Part shown: in pieces, positions 7,597-16,902 of the stretch | How the letters are laid out: each line of letters starts with the position of its first letter | How positions within the stretch are numbered: the first letter of the stretch is position 1 | Assembly (NCBI RefSeq): GCF_026586795.1 | Contig: NZ_JAPFGY010000021.1 | Coordinates: forward strand, 1 to 62,037 | Source: Erythrobacter sp. WG | GTDB lineage: Bacteria > Pseudomonadota > Alphaproteobacteria > Sphingomonadales > Sphingomonadaceae | Direction of reading: 5' to 3' | DNA length: 62,037 nt | Program-made: the position numbers and the translations under genes | Notes under the pieces: model-generated | Told to the model about the DNA's origin: nothing | Seen by the model: the letters and a program-made list of their open reading frames with translations, nothing else | Database searches by the model: none

Positions 7597-8652
7597 TTGC
7601 GCCCTTTCGTCATGTTCTGCCTCGCTGCCGCCGCCGCGCTCGCCAGCCTTGCGCCTGCCGCCTCGACCGCCAAGCCCGCAGCCCCCGCGCCCGCCGAGCC
7701 TTTCGTGCCGGTCTATCGCACCAACTTCCCCGATCCCTTCGTCATCGCGCACGAGGGGCGCTATCTGGCCTACGCCACCAACGCCGACCGCGACCGGGCC
7801 AACGTGCAGATGGCGGTGTCGGACGATCTGGTGAACTGGGCGCCGGTGAAGAACGGCAAGCGCCTGCATGATGCCATGCCGGTGCTCCCCGCCTGGGCGG
7901 AGCGCGGCTGGACCTGGGCGCCCGAGGTGCTGGCGCACGAGGGCCGCTTTCTCCTCTATTTCACCGCGCGCGAGCGGGCGAGCGGCCGGCAATGCACCGG
8001 GGTGGCTTCGAGCACGGACCCGATGGGGCCCTTCACCTCGGACGCGCCGGCGCCGCTGATCTGCCAGCGCGAGCTCGGCGGGACGATCGACGCGAGCCCC
8101 TTCCGCGATGCGGACGGCACGCTCTATCTCACCTACAAGGCCGATGCGAACGCGGTCGGCAAGCCCACCGACATCTTCGTCCAGCCGATGACGGCGGACG
8201 GGCTGGGGCTGACGGGCACGCCCGCGGTGCTGCTCACCAACGATGCGCCGTGGGAGGCGCACGTGATCGAGAGCCCGACGATGGTGCGCCGGGGCGATAC
8301 CTACGTGCTGTTCTATTCGGCCAACCACTTCGGCTGGGAGCCGCACCAGCGCCTCAGCCCCTATGCGATGGGCTATGCCACCTGCGAGGGGCCGATGGGG
8401 CCCTGCGCCAAGGCGGCGGAGAACCCCATCCTCCACAGCTACGCCGACAAGGCGGCCGGGTGTCTCAGCGGGCCGGGGCACCAGGCGGTGTTCGCGGCCG
8501 AGGGGCGCGAGTGGATCGTCTTTCACGCCCACATCGCGCGCGGCGGGTGCCAGAACGCGATGAAGGGCCGGCAGATGTACATCGCCCCGCTCGGCTGGCA
8601 GGACGGCAAGCCGGTGATCGGCAGGAGCCTGCGAGCGGGCGCGGGCAAGTAG
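7597..8652 (+). CDS. Secreted GH43-family glycosidase
   Basis: A 351-residue five-bladed beta-propeller glycosidase of family GH43. The TTG at 7597 has an AGGAG sequence six bases upstream and is preferred over ATG 7612. An N-terminal hydrophobic segment ending near AASTA predicts export. The three catalytic acids are visible: Asp46 (NFPDPFV, base), Asp165 (GTIDASPF, pKa modulator) and Glu225 (HVIESPTM, acid). GH43 members act on arabinan, xylan or galactan side chains. With the galactose pathway next door an arabinogalactan- or galactan-derived substrate is likely, but specificity cannot be read from the sequence. It is divergent from galM and shares operator a. Confidence 0.9.
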   Translation: MRPFVMFCLAAAAALASLAPAASTAKPAAPAPAEPFVPVYRTNFPDPFVIAHEGRYLAYATNADRDRANVQMAVSDDLVNWAPVKNGKRLHDAMPVLPAWAERGWTWAPEVLAHEGRFLLYFTARERASGRQCTGVASSTDPMGPFTSDAPAPLICQRELGGTIDASPFRDADGTLYLTYKADANAVGKPTDIFVQPMTADGLGLTGTPAVLLTNDAPWEAHVIESPTMVRRGDTYVLFYSANHFGWEPHQRLSPYAMGYATCEGPMGPCAKAAENPILHSYADKAAGCLSGPGHQAVFAAEGREWIVFHAHIARGGCQNAMKGRQMYIAPLGWQDGKPVIGRSLRAGAGK

Positions 8653-8664
8653 GCGATCGGGCTC

Positions 8665-8727
8665 CGTTCGCCTCGAGCGAAGTCGAGAGGCTGGTGGCAG
8701 GTGTCTCGACCCCGCTCGAGGCGAATG
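8665..8727. repeat. REP-like inverted repeat
   Basis: Two imperfect arms of about 24 bp (8665-8688 and 8704-8727) containing CCTCGAGCGAAGTCGAGA and its near complement face each other across a 15-bp spacer. It sits between the convergent GH43 and TonB-receptor genes. The arm core resembles common intergenic palindromes of sphingomonads. It may also stop transcription. Confidence 0.7.
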
Positions 8728-8761
8728 GGCGGGAACGCTGCCCCCGCCGCCGGCCTACCGC

Positions 8762-11428
8762 TCAGCGCCCGAAGCGGAAGCGCACCCCCAGCGACAGCGT
8801 GCTCTCGTCGTCGCGCAAGTAGCGGACGAAATCCGCCGCCGGGGCGCCGTTGCGCGCCGAGGTGAAGTCCTGCCGGAACCGCTCGCGGGTGATGTTGGTC
8901 CAGTCGCCGAAGATCGCGAAATCGTCGGTGAGGTTGTAGGACAGCGACAGGTCGAGGCGCCCGGCGGGCCGCGCGCGCTCGACGTAGATGTCGTCGCCGC
9001 GCAGCTGCTGGGTGGCGCGGAAGCTCGAACGGTCGTTGTAGGACAGCCGCGCCGAGGCGCCGTAACGCTCGTAGATCGCGACCACGTTGGCGTTCCATCG
9101 GGAGACGCCGTTCAGCTGGTCGGTGATCGGCTGGAGGGTGAGCGCCCCCGTGCCGTCGGGCTGTTCGGTCTTGGCGTCGAGATAGGTGACGTTGACCTGC
9201 ACCCCGAACCCTCGCGCCCAGTCGGGCAGGCTGTCGAACTCGGCGAAGGCCTGCGCCTGCAATTCGGCCCCGGTGATCCGGCCCTTGCCGGTATTGACCG
9301 GCCCGGTGATCTCGACGACGCCCAGCGTCGGGTCGGTGATGCGGAAGGTGTTGGGCTGGATGAACCCGTCGATGCGGCGGTGGAAGCCGGTCAGCGAGAT
9401 GAAGCCGGTCGGGCTGAAATACCACTCCACCGCGGCATCGAAGTTCCACGAGGTGAAGGGGTTGAGGAACGGGTTGCCCCCGCCGCCGCGGCGCGGATCG
9501 CTGTCGGTGCCGACCCCGCCCGGGGGCGGCGGGCCGAGCACCAGCGCGGGGTTCAAGTCCGCGAAGGTCGGCAGGGTGCGGGTCTTGGCGACCGCCGCGC
9601 GCAGCTGGATCTCGGGCGTGGCGCGGAAGCGGATGCTGGCGTTGGGGAGCCAGTTGTCGTTGGTCGATCCCTCGTCGATCTGCGGGATGCCGGTCGGCAC
9701 CGGACCGGCGACGCGGGTCTTCACACGGACGTAGCGCAGGCCGACCGTCCCCTCGAGATCGCCCGATCCGAGGTTCACCTGGCCGTAACCGGCAAGGTTC
9801 TTCTCCGAGGCGGTGTAGAGCGTCGCGGCCTCGGCCGGGCCGGGGCCAAAGCCGACCAGCTGGCGGATCGCGGCGATGTTCTCGCGGATGCTGGCGTAGG
9901 TCGGCGCCGCCCAGCGGAAGGTGCCGCCGACATTGACGCCCCGGAACACGTCGAACTCGACCGGCAGCGCGGTCGCCGGGGTGAGCGCCGCCGGCCGGTC
10001 GAAACGCCCGGTGAGCTGCCGCAACGCGTCGCGATCGGTGTAGCGCACGCCCGCCTGGATCGAGCGGATGAAGGCGCCGTCGACGAGGTATTCGAGATCG
10101 CCCCGGAACTGCCAGTCGTCGCCCTGCGAGCGCTGGCTTTCCTCGAACAGCCCGTCGAAGAACTGCTGCGAGGGATCGGCAAGGTCGATGTTGGTGATCT
10201 CGAAGGCCGGGCGATCCGTGTCGAACCGGATCGTCGGCGCCCCTGTCCAGCGGCGGTCGACGCTTTCGGTCGATCCGGTGAAGGTGCTGTCGGTCCGCGC
10301 GATGTCGACGCGCAGGTTGAGCCGGTCGAAGGTGCCCTTGAAGCCGCCCGCGAACTGGTAGGTGTCGGTCTTGTTGAAGGTCGCGCCCTGGAAGGAGAAC
10401 AGCGAGCCGGCGGGCGCATTGACCGTGCCCGAGCGCACGAGGTTGGTGCCCTCGCGGAACACGAGGCTCCCGGTCTGCGCCCCGTTGAACAGCTCGGCGG
10501 CGAGCAGGCGGTCGTCGATCTTGTTGCGGAAGCCCTGCCACAGGCCCTCGAGGTAGAACTCGATGTCGGGCGTGGGCTTGTACTGGATCGCGGCATTGAC
10601 CGAGGGGCGCACGCGGTTGCCCGAACGGTAAAACAGCCGCTGGATATCGGGGAAGCGCGCCGCCTGCCCGGCGCCCGCATCGGCGATCAGCGTGCCGCCG
10701 GGGCCGTTGCGGAAGGTCTGGAGGAAATCGGTGTTGCTGATCTCGGCATCGAGATAGGTCATCTCGACCCGCGAGGCGTTGATCAGCACCCCGAACTCGC
10801 CGCCGTCGCCGACCTCCCAGCGCTTGGTCGCGAGGAGGTTGAAGTTGGGATCGAGCTTGCGGCCCTGCCGGGTGTAGAGCCCCCACACCGATCCGGCGAA
10901 CTGGCCGTCCTCGAAATCGAAGGGCATCCGCGAGCGGACGTTGACGAGGCCGGCAAGCCCCGGCTCGACCAGATCGGCGGCGGAGGTCTTGTAGACCTCG
11001 AGCGCGGCGACGTTGGCGGCGGGGAAGTCCTGCAAGGCGACCACGCGGGTCTCGGCGGTGAAGATCTCGCGCCCGTTGTAGGTGGTGGTGAAGTTGGGCA
11101 ACCCGCGCACCAGCACGTTCTGCGCCTCGCCGCCCTGGCGATAGACCTGCACGCCGGGGATGCGCGCGGCGATCTGCGCGGTGTTGAGATCGGGCAGCTT
11201 GGCGATGTCCTCGGCCACCACGGCGTCGATGATTTCGTCGGAGTTGCGGCGGATGTTGCGCACGCTCTCGAGGCTGGCGCGGATGCCGGTGACGACGATC
11301 GCCTCGCCTTCGCTCGTAGTGGCTGGCCCCGCCGGCTCGGTAGTGGTCTGCTGCGCCTGAGCGGTCGCGGCGAGCGACAGCGCGATGACCGACACGGTGG
11401 TCCGAGCCGGAATGATCCCACGCATCAT
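8762..11428 (-). CDS. TonB-dependent receptor (probable galactoside uptake)
   Basis: An 888-residue outer-membrane TonB-dependent receptor. It has a signal peptide (about 1-24, ending ATAQAQ), a TonB-box-like EAIVVTGIRASL, a plug domain with DIAKLPDLNTAQIAARIPGV and VLVRGLPNF, and a long beta-barrel ending in a C-terminal aromatic-rich strand (LGVRFRFGR). The type resembles carbohydrate receptors of Sphingomonadales and Caulobacter (SusC-like role without SusD). The first of two adjacent ATGs (11428) has an AGGGG Shine-Dalgarno. Operator b lies 86 bp upstream, placing it in the galactose regulon. The plug begins with a long DEIIDAVVAEDIAKLPD motif typical of the TIGR01782-like sugar receptors. 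Confidence 0.92.
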   Translation of the reverse strand: MMRGIIPARTTVSVIALSLAATAQAQQTTTEPAGPATTSEGEAIVVTGIRASLESVRNIRRNSDEIIDAVVAEDIAKLPDLNTAQIAARIPGVQVYRQGGEAQNVLVRGLPNFTTTYNGREIFTAETRVVALQDFPAANVAALEVYKTSAADLVEPGLAGLVNVRSRMPFDFEDGQFAGSVWGLYTRQGRKLDPNFNLLATKRWEVGDGGEFGVLINASRVEMTYLDAEISNTDFLQTFRNGPGGTLIADAGAGQAARFPDIQRLFYRSGNRVRPSVNAAIQYKPTPDIEFYLEGLWQGFRNKIDDRLLAAELFNGAQTGSLVFREGTNLVRSGTVNAPAGSLFSFQGATFNKTDTYQFAGGFKGTFDRLNLRVDIARTDSTFTGSTESVDRRWTGAPTIRFDTDRPAFEITNIDLADPSQQFFDGLFEESQRSQGDDWQFRGDLEYLVDGAFIRSIQAGVRYTDRDALRQLTGRFDRPAALTPATALPVEFDVFRGVNVGGTFRWAAPTYASIRENIAAIRQLVGFGPGPAEAATLYTASEKNLAGYGQVNLGSGDLEGTVGLRYVRVKTRVAGPVPTGIPQIDEGSTNDNWLPNASIRFRATPEIQLRAAVAKTRTLPTFADLNPALVLGPPPPGGVGTDSDPRRGGGGNPFLNPFTSWNFDAAVEWYFSPTGFISLTGFHRRIDGFIQPNTFRITDPTLGVVEITGPVNTGKGRITGAELQAQAFAEFDSLPDWARGFGVQVNVTYLDAKTEQPDGTGALTLQPITDQLNGVSRWNANVVAIYERYGASARLSYNDRSSFRATQQLRGDDIYVERARPAGRLDLSLSYNLTDDFAIFGDWTNITRERFRQDFTSARNGAPAADFVRYLRDDESTLSLGVRFRFGR

Positions 11429-11513
11429 GCTATCCCCTTTTTGTGGCGGCACCCCCTGCTGGGGCGCTTCTCGTCAGGTCGGCGCATAGGAGCGGTGCGG
11501 GCAAGAAAACCTG

Positions 11514-11528
11514 ATTTATATTATAAAT
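11514..11528. promoter_or_regulatory. Operator b of the galactose regulon
   Basis: ATTTATATTATAAAT is a perfect inverted repeat with 7-bp arms around one central base, the best-conserved of the five sites. It precedes the TonB receptor gene. Confidence 0.75.
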
Positions 11529-11575
11529 TGTAACCAGCCCCAGCCCTGTGGCTTGTGCGCCACAGGCCGCGCGGC

Positions 11576-12712
11576 TCACCACTCGGCGAGACTGCCGTCC
11601 GGGTGGCGCCACACGGGGTTGCGCCAACGGTGCGGGCTCGCGGCGGCGGCGCGCACCCGGTCCTCGTCGATGGCGATGCCGAGACCGGGGCCGGTCGGGA
11701 TCGGCAGGTGCCCGTCGACCGGGGTGAGCACCGAGGGGTCGGTGCAGAATTCGAGGAGGTCGTGCCCCTCGTTGTAGTGGATGCCGAGCGACATTTCCTG
11801 GAGCACCACGTTGGGGGCCGAGGCGGCGAGTTGCAGGCACGCGCCGAGCGCGAGCGGCCCCAGCGGGCAATGCGGCGCGACCGCGACATCGTAGGCCTCG
11901 GCCAGCGCGGCGATGCGGCGGCATTCGCTGAGGCCCCCGGCGTGGCTGAGATCGGGCTGGATGATGTCGACCGCCCCGCTTTCCAGGATCGGGCGGAAGT
12001 CCCAGCGCGAATAGAGCCGCTCGCCCAAGGCAATCGGCGTGCTCGTCAGCGCGGCGATCTGCGGCAGGGCGCTGGCGTGTTCGGACAGCAGCGGCTCCTC
12101 GATGAACAAGAGCCCCAGCGGCTCGAGCAGGCGGGCGAGCTGCTTCGCCATCGGCCGGTGCAGCCGCCCGTGGAAATCGAGCGCGACGTCCATGCCCTCG
12201 GCCTGCGCGGCCTCGACCCGCGCAACCACTTCGGCAAAGCGCGGCGCTTCCAGCCAGGCGACGTCGGCGGTGGCGTTCATCTTGACCGCGGTGAAGCCCT
12301 GCGCCCGGCGCGCGGCGGCGGCCTCGGCGATGTCGGCGGGGCGATCGCCCCCGATCCAGGCATAGGCGCGCACCCGCTCGCGCACGCGGCCGCCCATCAT
12401 CTCGTGGGCGGGAAGGCCGTGGTGCCGCCCCTTCCAGTCCCACAGCGCCTGGTCGAGACCCGCGAGCGCCGACATCAGCACCGCCCCGCCGCGGTAGAAG
12501 CCGCCGCGGTAGATCACCTGCCAGATGTCCTCGATGGCCCGCGGGTCGGCGCCGATCACCCGGTCGGCGATCGCCGCGAAGGCGCCCATCACCGCCTCGG
12601 CGTGCCCCTCGAGGCTCGCCTCGCCCCAGCCCACGCTGCCGTTGTCCGCCTCGATCCGCACGAACAGCCATCGGGGCGGAACGAGGAAGGTCTCGAGGCG
12701 GGCGATCTTCAT
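11576..12712 (-). CDS. dgoD: D-galactonate dehydratase (enolase superfamily)
   Basis: A 378-residue mandelate-racemase-type enolase-superfamily enzyme that converts D-galactonate to 2-keto-3-deoxygalactonate. Metal ligands and catalytic bases fit the galactonate dehydratase pattern: Asp179 and His181 (LDFHGR), Glu205 (FIEEPL), Glu231 (GERLY) and His281 (APHCPLGP). The ATG at 12712 starts MKIARLETF, the usual N-terminus; the frame stays open upstream but without homology. It is transcribed divergently from dgoK across operator c. With the kinase and aldolase it completes the lower part of the De Ley-Doudoroff pathway. Confidence 0.95.
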   Translation of the reverse strand: MKIARLETFLVPPRWLFVRIEADNGSVGWGEASLEGHAEAVMGAFAAIADRVIGADPRAIEDIWQVIYRGGFYRGGAVLMSALAGLDQALWDWKGRHHGLPAHEMMGGRVRERVRAYAWIGGDRPADIAEAAAARRAQGFTAVKMNATADVAWLEAPRFAEVVARVEAAQAEGMDVALDFHGRLHRPMAKQLARLLEPLGLLFIEEPLLSEHASALPQIAALTSTPIALGERLYSRWDFRPILESGAVDIIQPDLSHAGGLSECRRIAALAEAYDVAVAPHCPLGPLALGACLQLAASAPNVVLQEMSLGIHYNEGHDLLEFCTDPSVLTPVDGHLPIPTGPGLGIAIDEDRVRAAAASPHRWRNPVWRHPDGSLAEW

Positions 12713-12748
12713 GCGAGGCTTGTCCTTGCGAATATTTCCGAGCATCGT

Positions 12749-12763
12749 ATTTATATGATAATT
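12749..12763. promoter_or_regulatory. Operator c of the galactose regulon
   Basis: ATTTATATGATAATT shares 14 of 15 bases with operator a. It lies in the 100-bp divergent promoter region between dgoD and dgoK. Confidence 0.72.
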
Positions 12764-12812
12764 GAAGCGCGACAAGCGAGGACTGCGCGCGGGGCACGAC
12801 GAGGAGAGCGGC

Positions 12813-13703
12813 TTGGATTGGCAGGGCCCTTACATCGCGGTCGACTGGGGCACGACCAACCGGCGCGCGTGGCGAATCGGCGCGGACGGCGCGGTCGCGG
12901 ATTCCTGCGCCGACGATCGCGGGATCAGGACGGTGCCCGAGCACGGCTTCGCCGCCGAGGCGGAGGCGTTGCGCGCGCGGCTCGGCGACCTGCCGATGCT
13001 GCTTGGCGGGATGATCGGGTCCGACCGGGGGTGGCGCAATGTGCCCTACGTCCCCTGCCCCGCCGATGCGCGCGCGCTCGCGGCGGGACTGTGCCGCATC
13101 GACGCGCGCACCGCGATCGTGCCCGGCGTGGCGCAGCCCGATCCGGCCAGCCCCGAGGTGATGCGCGGCGAGGAGGTGCAGATCATCGGCGCCCTCGCCC
13201 GCGGCGCGCTCGCGCCGGGCGCGCTGGTGTGCTGCCCCGGCACCCATGCCAAGTGGGTGCGGCTCGAGGAGGGGCGCATCGCCCGCTTCGCCACCTGGAT
13301 GACCGGCGAGGTCTTCGCGCTGATCTCCCGGCATTCGATCCTCGCGCCGCTGCTCGCAGGCGAGACCGTGCCCGGCGCGGGCTTTGCGGCAGGGGTCGAG
13401 GCTGCGGCGGACGGCGATCCGCTCGGGCACCTGTTCGCCCTGCGCGCCGGGGCCCTCATCGCCTGCCCGCGCGCGGATGCGCCGGGCTATGCCAGCGGCC
13501 TGTTGATCGGCGCCGAGGTGCGCGCCGCGCTCGCGCGTTTCGGCAGCGAGCCCCCCACCCTCATCGGCCGCCCGGACCTCTGCGCACTTTATGCCGCGGC
13601 CCTAACCCAGGTGCTTGGGCCCGCCGCCCCGTCCGCCACGGTGATCGACGGCGAGGCCGCGTTCCGGGCCGGGATCGGCGCCATCATCAGGGAAGTGGCA
13701 TGA
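12813..13703 (+). CDS. dgoK: 2-dehydro-3-deoxygalactonokinase
   Basis: A 296-residue sugar kinase that phosphorylates 2-keto-3-deoxygalactonate at C6. The N-terminal phosphate-binding motif (AVDWGTTNRRAWRI), MLLGGMIGSDRGW and the CCPGTHAKWV block (about residues 142-151) match DgoK. I chose the TTG at 12813 because GAGGAG lies six bases upstream and it gives the usual short N-terminus; an upstream TTG at 12762 overlaps operator c. Its stop overlaps the ATG of the aldolase gene. It heads a plus-strand operon dgoK-dgoA-gal-gntR-lactonase. Confidence 0.93.
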   Translation: MDWQGPYIAVDWGTTNRRAWRIGADGAVADSCADDRGIRTVPEHGFAAEAEALRARLGDLPMLLGGMIGSDRGWRNVPYVPCPADARALAAGLCRIDARTAIVPGVAQPDPASPEVMRGEEVQIIGALARGALAPGALVCCPGTHAKWVRLEEGRIARFATWMTGEVFALISRHSILAPLLAGETVPGAGFAAGVEAAADGDPLGHLFALRAGALIACPRADAPGYASGLLIGAEVRAALARFGSEPPTLIGRPDLCALYAAALTQVLGPAAPSATVIDGEAAFRAGIGAIIREVA

Positions 13704-14338
13704 CGAACCCCGCAACCTTCGCCCGCCTGCTCGCCCAGTGCCCGCTGGTCGCGATCCTGCGCGGGGTGCGGCCCGAGGAGGTCGAGGGCGTGGGCGCGGC
13801 GCTTGTCGAGGCGGGCATCCGGATCATCGAGGTGCCGCTCAATTCGCCCGATCCGCTCGCCAGCATCGCGCGGCTCGCCCGGGCGTGCGGGGCCGACGCG
13901 CTGGTGGGCGCGGGCACGGTGCTCGATCCCGCCGATGTCGGGCGGGTGGCGGACGCGGGCGGGCGGCTGATCGTCTCGCCCGGCACCGATCCCGAGGTGA
14001 TCGCCGCCGCCGTCGCCGCCGGGATGGTCGCCGCGCCCGGCTACTTCACCCCGAGCGAGGGTTTCGCCGCCCTGCGCGCCGGGGCGCACGCCCTGAAGCT
14101 CTTCCCCGCCGAGGCCGCACCCCCTGCGGTGGTGAAGGCGCAGCGCGCGGTGCTCCCGAACAACGTGCCGCTGCTGGTGGTCGGCGGCATCACCCCGGAC
14201 AGGATGGCCGCCTACCGCGCCGCCGGGGCCGACGGCTTCGGGCTCGGCAGCGCGATCTATGCGCCCGGCATGACCGCCGCCGACGTCGCCGCCCGCGCCC
14301 GCGCCTTCGTGTCCGCACTGGGGCAGGAGCACGCATGA
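13700..14338 (+). CDS. dgoA: 2-dehydro-3-deoxy-6-phosphogalactonate aldolase
   Basis: A 212-residue class I aldolase of the KDPG/KDPGal family that splits 2-keto-3-deoxy-6-phosphogalactonate into pyruvate and glyceraldehyde 3-phosphate. The Schiff-base lysine is in HALKLFPAE (about residue 133), the catalytic glutamate region is near GIRIIEVPLN (about 41-50), and GGITPDRM forms the phosphate site. Pairing with dgoK and dgoD favours the galactonate rather than gluconate substrate. Start ATG overlaps the dgoK stop; the end overlaps the next ATG (ATGA). Confidence 0.94.
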   Translation: MTNPATFARLLAQCPLVAILRGVRPEEVEGVGAALVEAGIRIIEVPLNSPDPLASIARLARACGADALVGAGTVLDPADVGRVADAGGRLIVSPGTDPEVIAAAVAAGMVAAPGYFTPSEGFAALRAGAHALKLFPAEAAPPAVVKAQRAVLPNNVPLLVVGGITPDRMAAYRAAGADGFGLGSAIYAPGMTAADVAARARAFVSALGQEHA

Positions 14339-15255
14339 CGATCCGTGTCGCCATCATCGGCTTCGGCAAGATCGCCCGCGCCGAGCACGTCCCCGCCATC
14401 GCCGCCGACCCGGATTTCGAGCTGGTCGCCGTCGTCGCCCCCAACGGCGCGCAAGGCGCGGGCGTGCCGGTCTTCGCCAGCCTGGCTGCGATGCTCGCCG
14501 CCATGCCGGACGGGGTCGACGCGGTGAGCCTCTGCACCCCCCCGCGCGTGCGCCGCGCCATCGCCGCCGAGGCGATCGCCGCGGGGCTTGCGGTGCTGCT
14601 CGAAAAGCCGCCCGCTGCAACCTTCGGCGAGCTTCAGGACTTGGAGGCCCGCGCGCGTGCCGCCGGGACCTGCCTGTTCGCCGCCTGGCATTCGCAGCAC
14701 GCCCCTGCCGTCGCCCCGGCTGCCGCGGCGCTGGCGGGCGAGACCATCACCCGCCTCGCCATCACCTGGCACGAGGACGTGACACGCTGGCATCCGGGGC
14801 AGGACTGGATCTGGGAGCCCGAAGGCTTCGGCGTGTTCGATGCCGGGATCAACGCGCTCTCAATCGCCAGCGCGATTCTGCGCGAACCGCTGTTCGTCAC
14901 GGGCGCCGCGTTCACCATCGAGCCGGGCCGCCAGGCGCCGATCGCCGCTGCGCTGACCTTCGCGGGCGAGCGGCGCACCGCCACCTTCGATTGGCGCGCG
15001 ACGGACGAGGAGGTGCGCGAGATCCACGTCGCCACCGCCGCCGGCCGCCGCATCGCGATCCGCGACGGCGGCGCGAGCCTCAGCCTCGACGGGGCGGAGC
15101 AGCCGCTCGGCCCCTTTGCCGAATACCCGGCGCTCTACCGGCACTTCGCGCGGCTGGTCGCCGAGCGGTCGGTCGCGGTCGACGCCGCACCCTTGCGGAT
15201 CATCGCCGACGCGGCGCTGATCGCGCGCCGCCTCTCCACGGCTTCGCGTGCGTGA
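14335..15255 (+). CDS. D-galactose 1-dehydrogenase (Gfo/Idh/MocA family)
   Basis: A 306-residue NAD(P)-dependent dehydrogenase that probably oxidises D-galactose to D-galactono-lactone, the first step of the oxidative galactose pathway. The Rossmann motif (IIGFGKIARAEH, residues 7-18), the EKPPAAT motif with the conserved lysine (about residue 91) and the DAGINALSIASAIL helix (about 171-184) fit the pseudomonad Gal enzyme. Every other step of that pathway is encoded next to it. L-arabinose or D-fucose could be alternative substrates, as in homologues. Confidence 0.9.
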   Translation: MTIRVAIIGFGKIARAEHVPAIAADPDFELVAVVAPNGAQGAGVPVFASLAAMLAAMPDGVDAVSLCTPPRVRRAIAAEAIAAGLAVLLEKPPAATFGELQDLEARARAAGTCLFAAWHSQHAPAVAPAAAALAGETITRLAITWHEDVTRWHPGQDWIWEPEGFGVFDAGINALSIASAILREPLFVTGAAFTIEPGRQAPIAAALTFAGERRTATFDWRATDEEVREIHVATAAGRRIAIRDGGASLSLDGAEQPLGPFAEYPALYRHFARLVAERSVAVDAAPLRIIADAALIARRLSTASRA

Positions 15256-15319
15256 GGAATTGCACCCGCGCGCGTTATCTGCGAACCCGCCCGAAGATGC
15301 GGAACGGGGCGCAGCGCAG

Positions 15320-16036
15320 ATGACCAGGACGGGGGCCGAGGGGGCCGGTCGCAATCTCACCTACACCTTGCTCGATGCGGTCGGGAAGGCGATCGTCACC
15401 GGGCATTACGATCATGTCGCATTTCCCACCGAGGGCGATCTGGCGCGGCAATATGCGGTCAGCCGTTCGGTCACGCGCGAGGCGGTCAAGATGCTCACCG
15501 CCAAGGGTCTGCTCGCCGCGCGCCCGCGCAAGGGCACCAGCATCCAGCCGCCGCGCGCCTGGAACCTGTTCGATCCCGACGTGCTGCGCTGGATGCTCGA
15601 GCGCAAGTTCTCGTTGGACCTGCTGCGCCAGTTCACCGAGCTGCGCATCGCCATCGAGCCGGTCGCCGCCGGGCTGGCGGCTGAGGCCGCCGATGCCGCG
15701 GGGATCGCGGGGATCGCCGCGGGCTACGACCGCATGGTCGCCGCCGAGGCCGGGAACGATGACGCGCTGGAAGCCGACATCGCCTTCCACATCGCCATCC
15801 TCGAAGCCTCGGCCAACCCCTTTTACGCGCAGCTCAGCGACGTGGTGTCGACCGCGCTCAGGACCTCGATACGCTTCACCAACCGCTTCAAGGGCCGCAC
15901 CGCCAGCCTGCCGCAGCACCGCGCGGTGCTGACCGCGATCGAGGGGCGCGATGCCGATGCCGCGCGCACGGCGATGGCGGCGCTGATCGCCGACGTCATG
16001 GCGCTGATCGACGATGCCGAGCGCGCCGGGCCATGA
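15320..16036 (+). CDS. FadR-family GntR transcriptional regulator
   Basis: A 238-residue GntR regulator: a winged-helix DNA-binding domain (LPTEGDL-like FPTEGDLARQYAVSRSVTREAVKML, residues about 34-58, quoted in part) followed by an all-helical FCD ligand-binding domain with the metal-site pattern ADIAFHIAILEA (His near 157) and a C-terminal histidine (QHRAVL). It is embedded in the galactose operon and is the only regulator there, so it is the likely binder of the five operators. FCD regulators of this kind usually respond to a sugar acid; galactonate or its 2-keto-3-deoxy derivative is a natural candidate. An earlier in-frame GTG at 15248 overlaps the preceding gene and is a possible alternative start. 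Confidence 0.92.
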   Translation: MTRTGAEGAGRNLTYTLLDAVGKAIVTGHYDHVAFPTEGDLARQYAVSRSVTREAVKMLTAKGLLAARPRKGTSIQPPRAWNLFDPDVLRWMLERKFSLDLLRQFTELRIAIEPVAAGLAAEAADAAGIAGIAAGYDRMVAAEAGNDDALEADIAFHIAILEASANPFYAQLSDVVSTALRTSIRFTNRFKGRTASLPQHRAVLTAIEGRDADAARTAMAALIADVMALIDDAERAGP

Positions 16037-16899
16037 GCGGCGCGGCCGAATGCCTCGCGGATGTCGGCGCCCGGCTCGGCGAGGGGCCGGTGTGGGTCGC
16101 GGCCGAGCAGGCGCTCTACTGGGTCGACATCCTCGGCAGCAGGGCGTTCCGCTGGCACGCGCACGAGGGCCTGCGCGACATCGCGGTGGAGCGCCCCGCG
16201 TGCTCGCTGCTGCCGCGCGCCTCCGGGGGCTTCATCGGCGGGGGGTATGACGGCTTCATCGCGGTGGACGCCGACTTCGCCGTCGCCGTGCTCGCCGATC
16301 CCGAGCCCGATCATCCCGGCAACCGCTTCAACGACGGCAAGATCGACCGCGCTGGGCGGCTCTGGGCCGGGACCATGGACCGCGCCGAGCGCGCCGCGAG
16401 CGGGTCGCTCTACCGGATGGACCGGGACCTGTCGTGGCGCCGCATCGACAGCGGCTACCGCGTCACCAACGGCCCCGCCTTCAGCCGCAACGGGCGGGTG
16501 ATGTATCACACCGATTCCGCGCGCCAGACGGTCTATGCCTTCGACCTTGCCGAGGACGGCAGCGTGGGGGAGCGCCGCGTGCACCTGCAATTCGGCGAGG
16601 GCGACGGCTACCCCGACGGCATGACCGTGGACGCCGAGGATTGCCTGTGGATCGCCTTCTGGGACGGGTGGTGCGTGCGCCGCTTCTCGCCCGCCGGCGA
16701 GCGGCTGGCGCAGCTAGCCGTGCCGGTGCAGCGCCCCACCAGCGTCGCCTTCGGGGGCGCGGGGCTGGACGAGCTGTTCGTCACCTCGGCGGCGCGCGAT
16801 CTCACGCCCGAGGAGCTGGAGGCCCAGCCGCAGGCCGGCGGCCTGTTCCGCCTGCGCCCGGGCGTCACGGGGATCGCCGAACTGCCCTTTGCGGGCTAG
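16033..16899 (+). CDS. SMP-30/gluconolactonase-family lactonase
   Basis: A 288-residue six-bladed beta-propeller hydrolase of the SMP-30/gluconolactonase/LRE family, presumably opening D-galactono-lactone to D-galactonate. Characteristic residues are GEGPVW (metal Glu near residue 16), GNRFNDGKID (Asn/Asp near 99-105), YRVTNGPAFS (Asn near 145) and YPDGMTVDAED (Asp near 197). The ATG overlaps the gntR stop. Its 3' end meets the convergent substrate-binding-protein gene with only three bases between stops. Confidence 0.92.
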   Translation: MSGAAECLADVGARLGEGPVWVAAEQALYWVDILGSRAFRWHAHEGLRDIAVERPACSLLPRASGGFIGGGYDGFIAVDADFAVAVLADPEPDHPGNRFNDGKIDRAGRLWAGTMDRAERAASGSLYRMDRDLSWRRIDSGYRVTNGPAFSRNGRVMYHTDSARQTVYAFDLAEDGSVGERRVHLQFGEGDGYPDGMTVDAEDCLWIAFWDGWCVRRFSPAGERLAQLAVPVQRPTSVAFGGAGLDELFVTSAARDLTPEELEAQPQAGGLFRLRPGVTGIAELPFAG

Positions 16900-16902
16900 A
16901 CC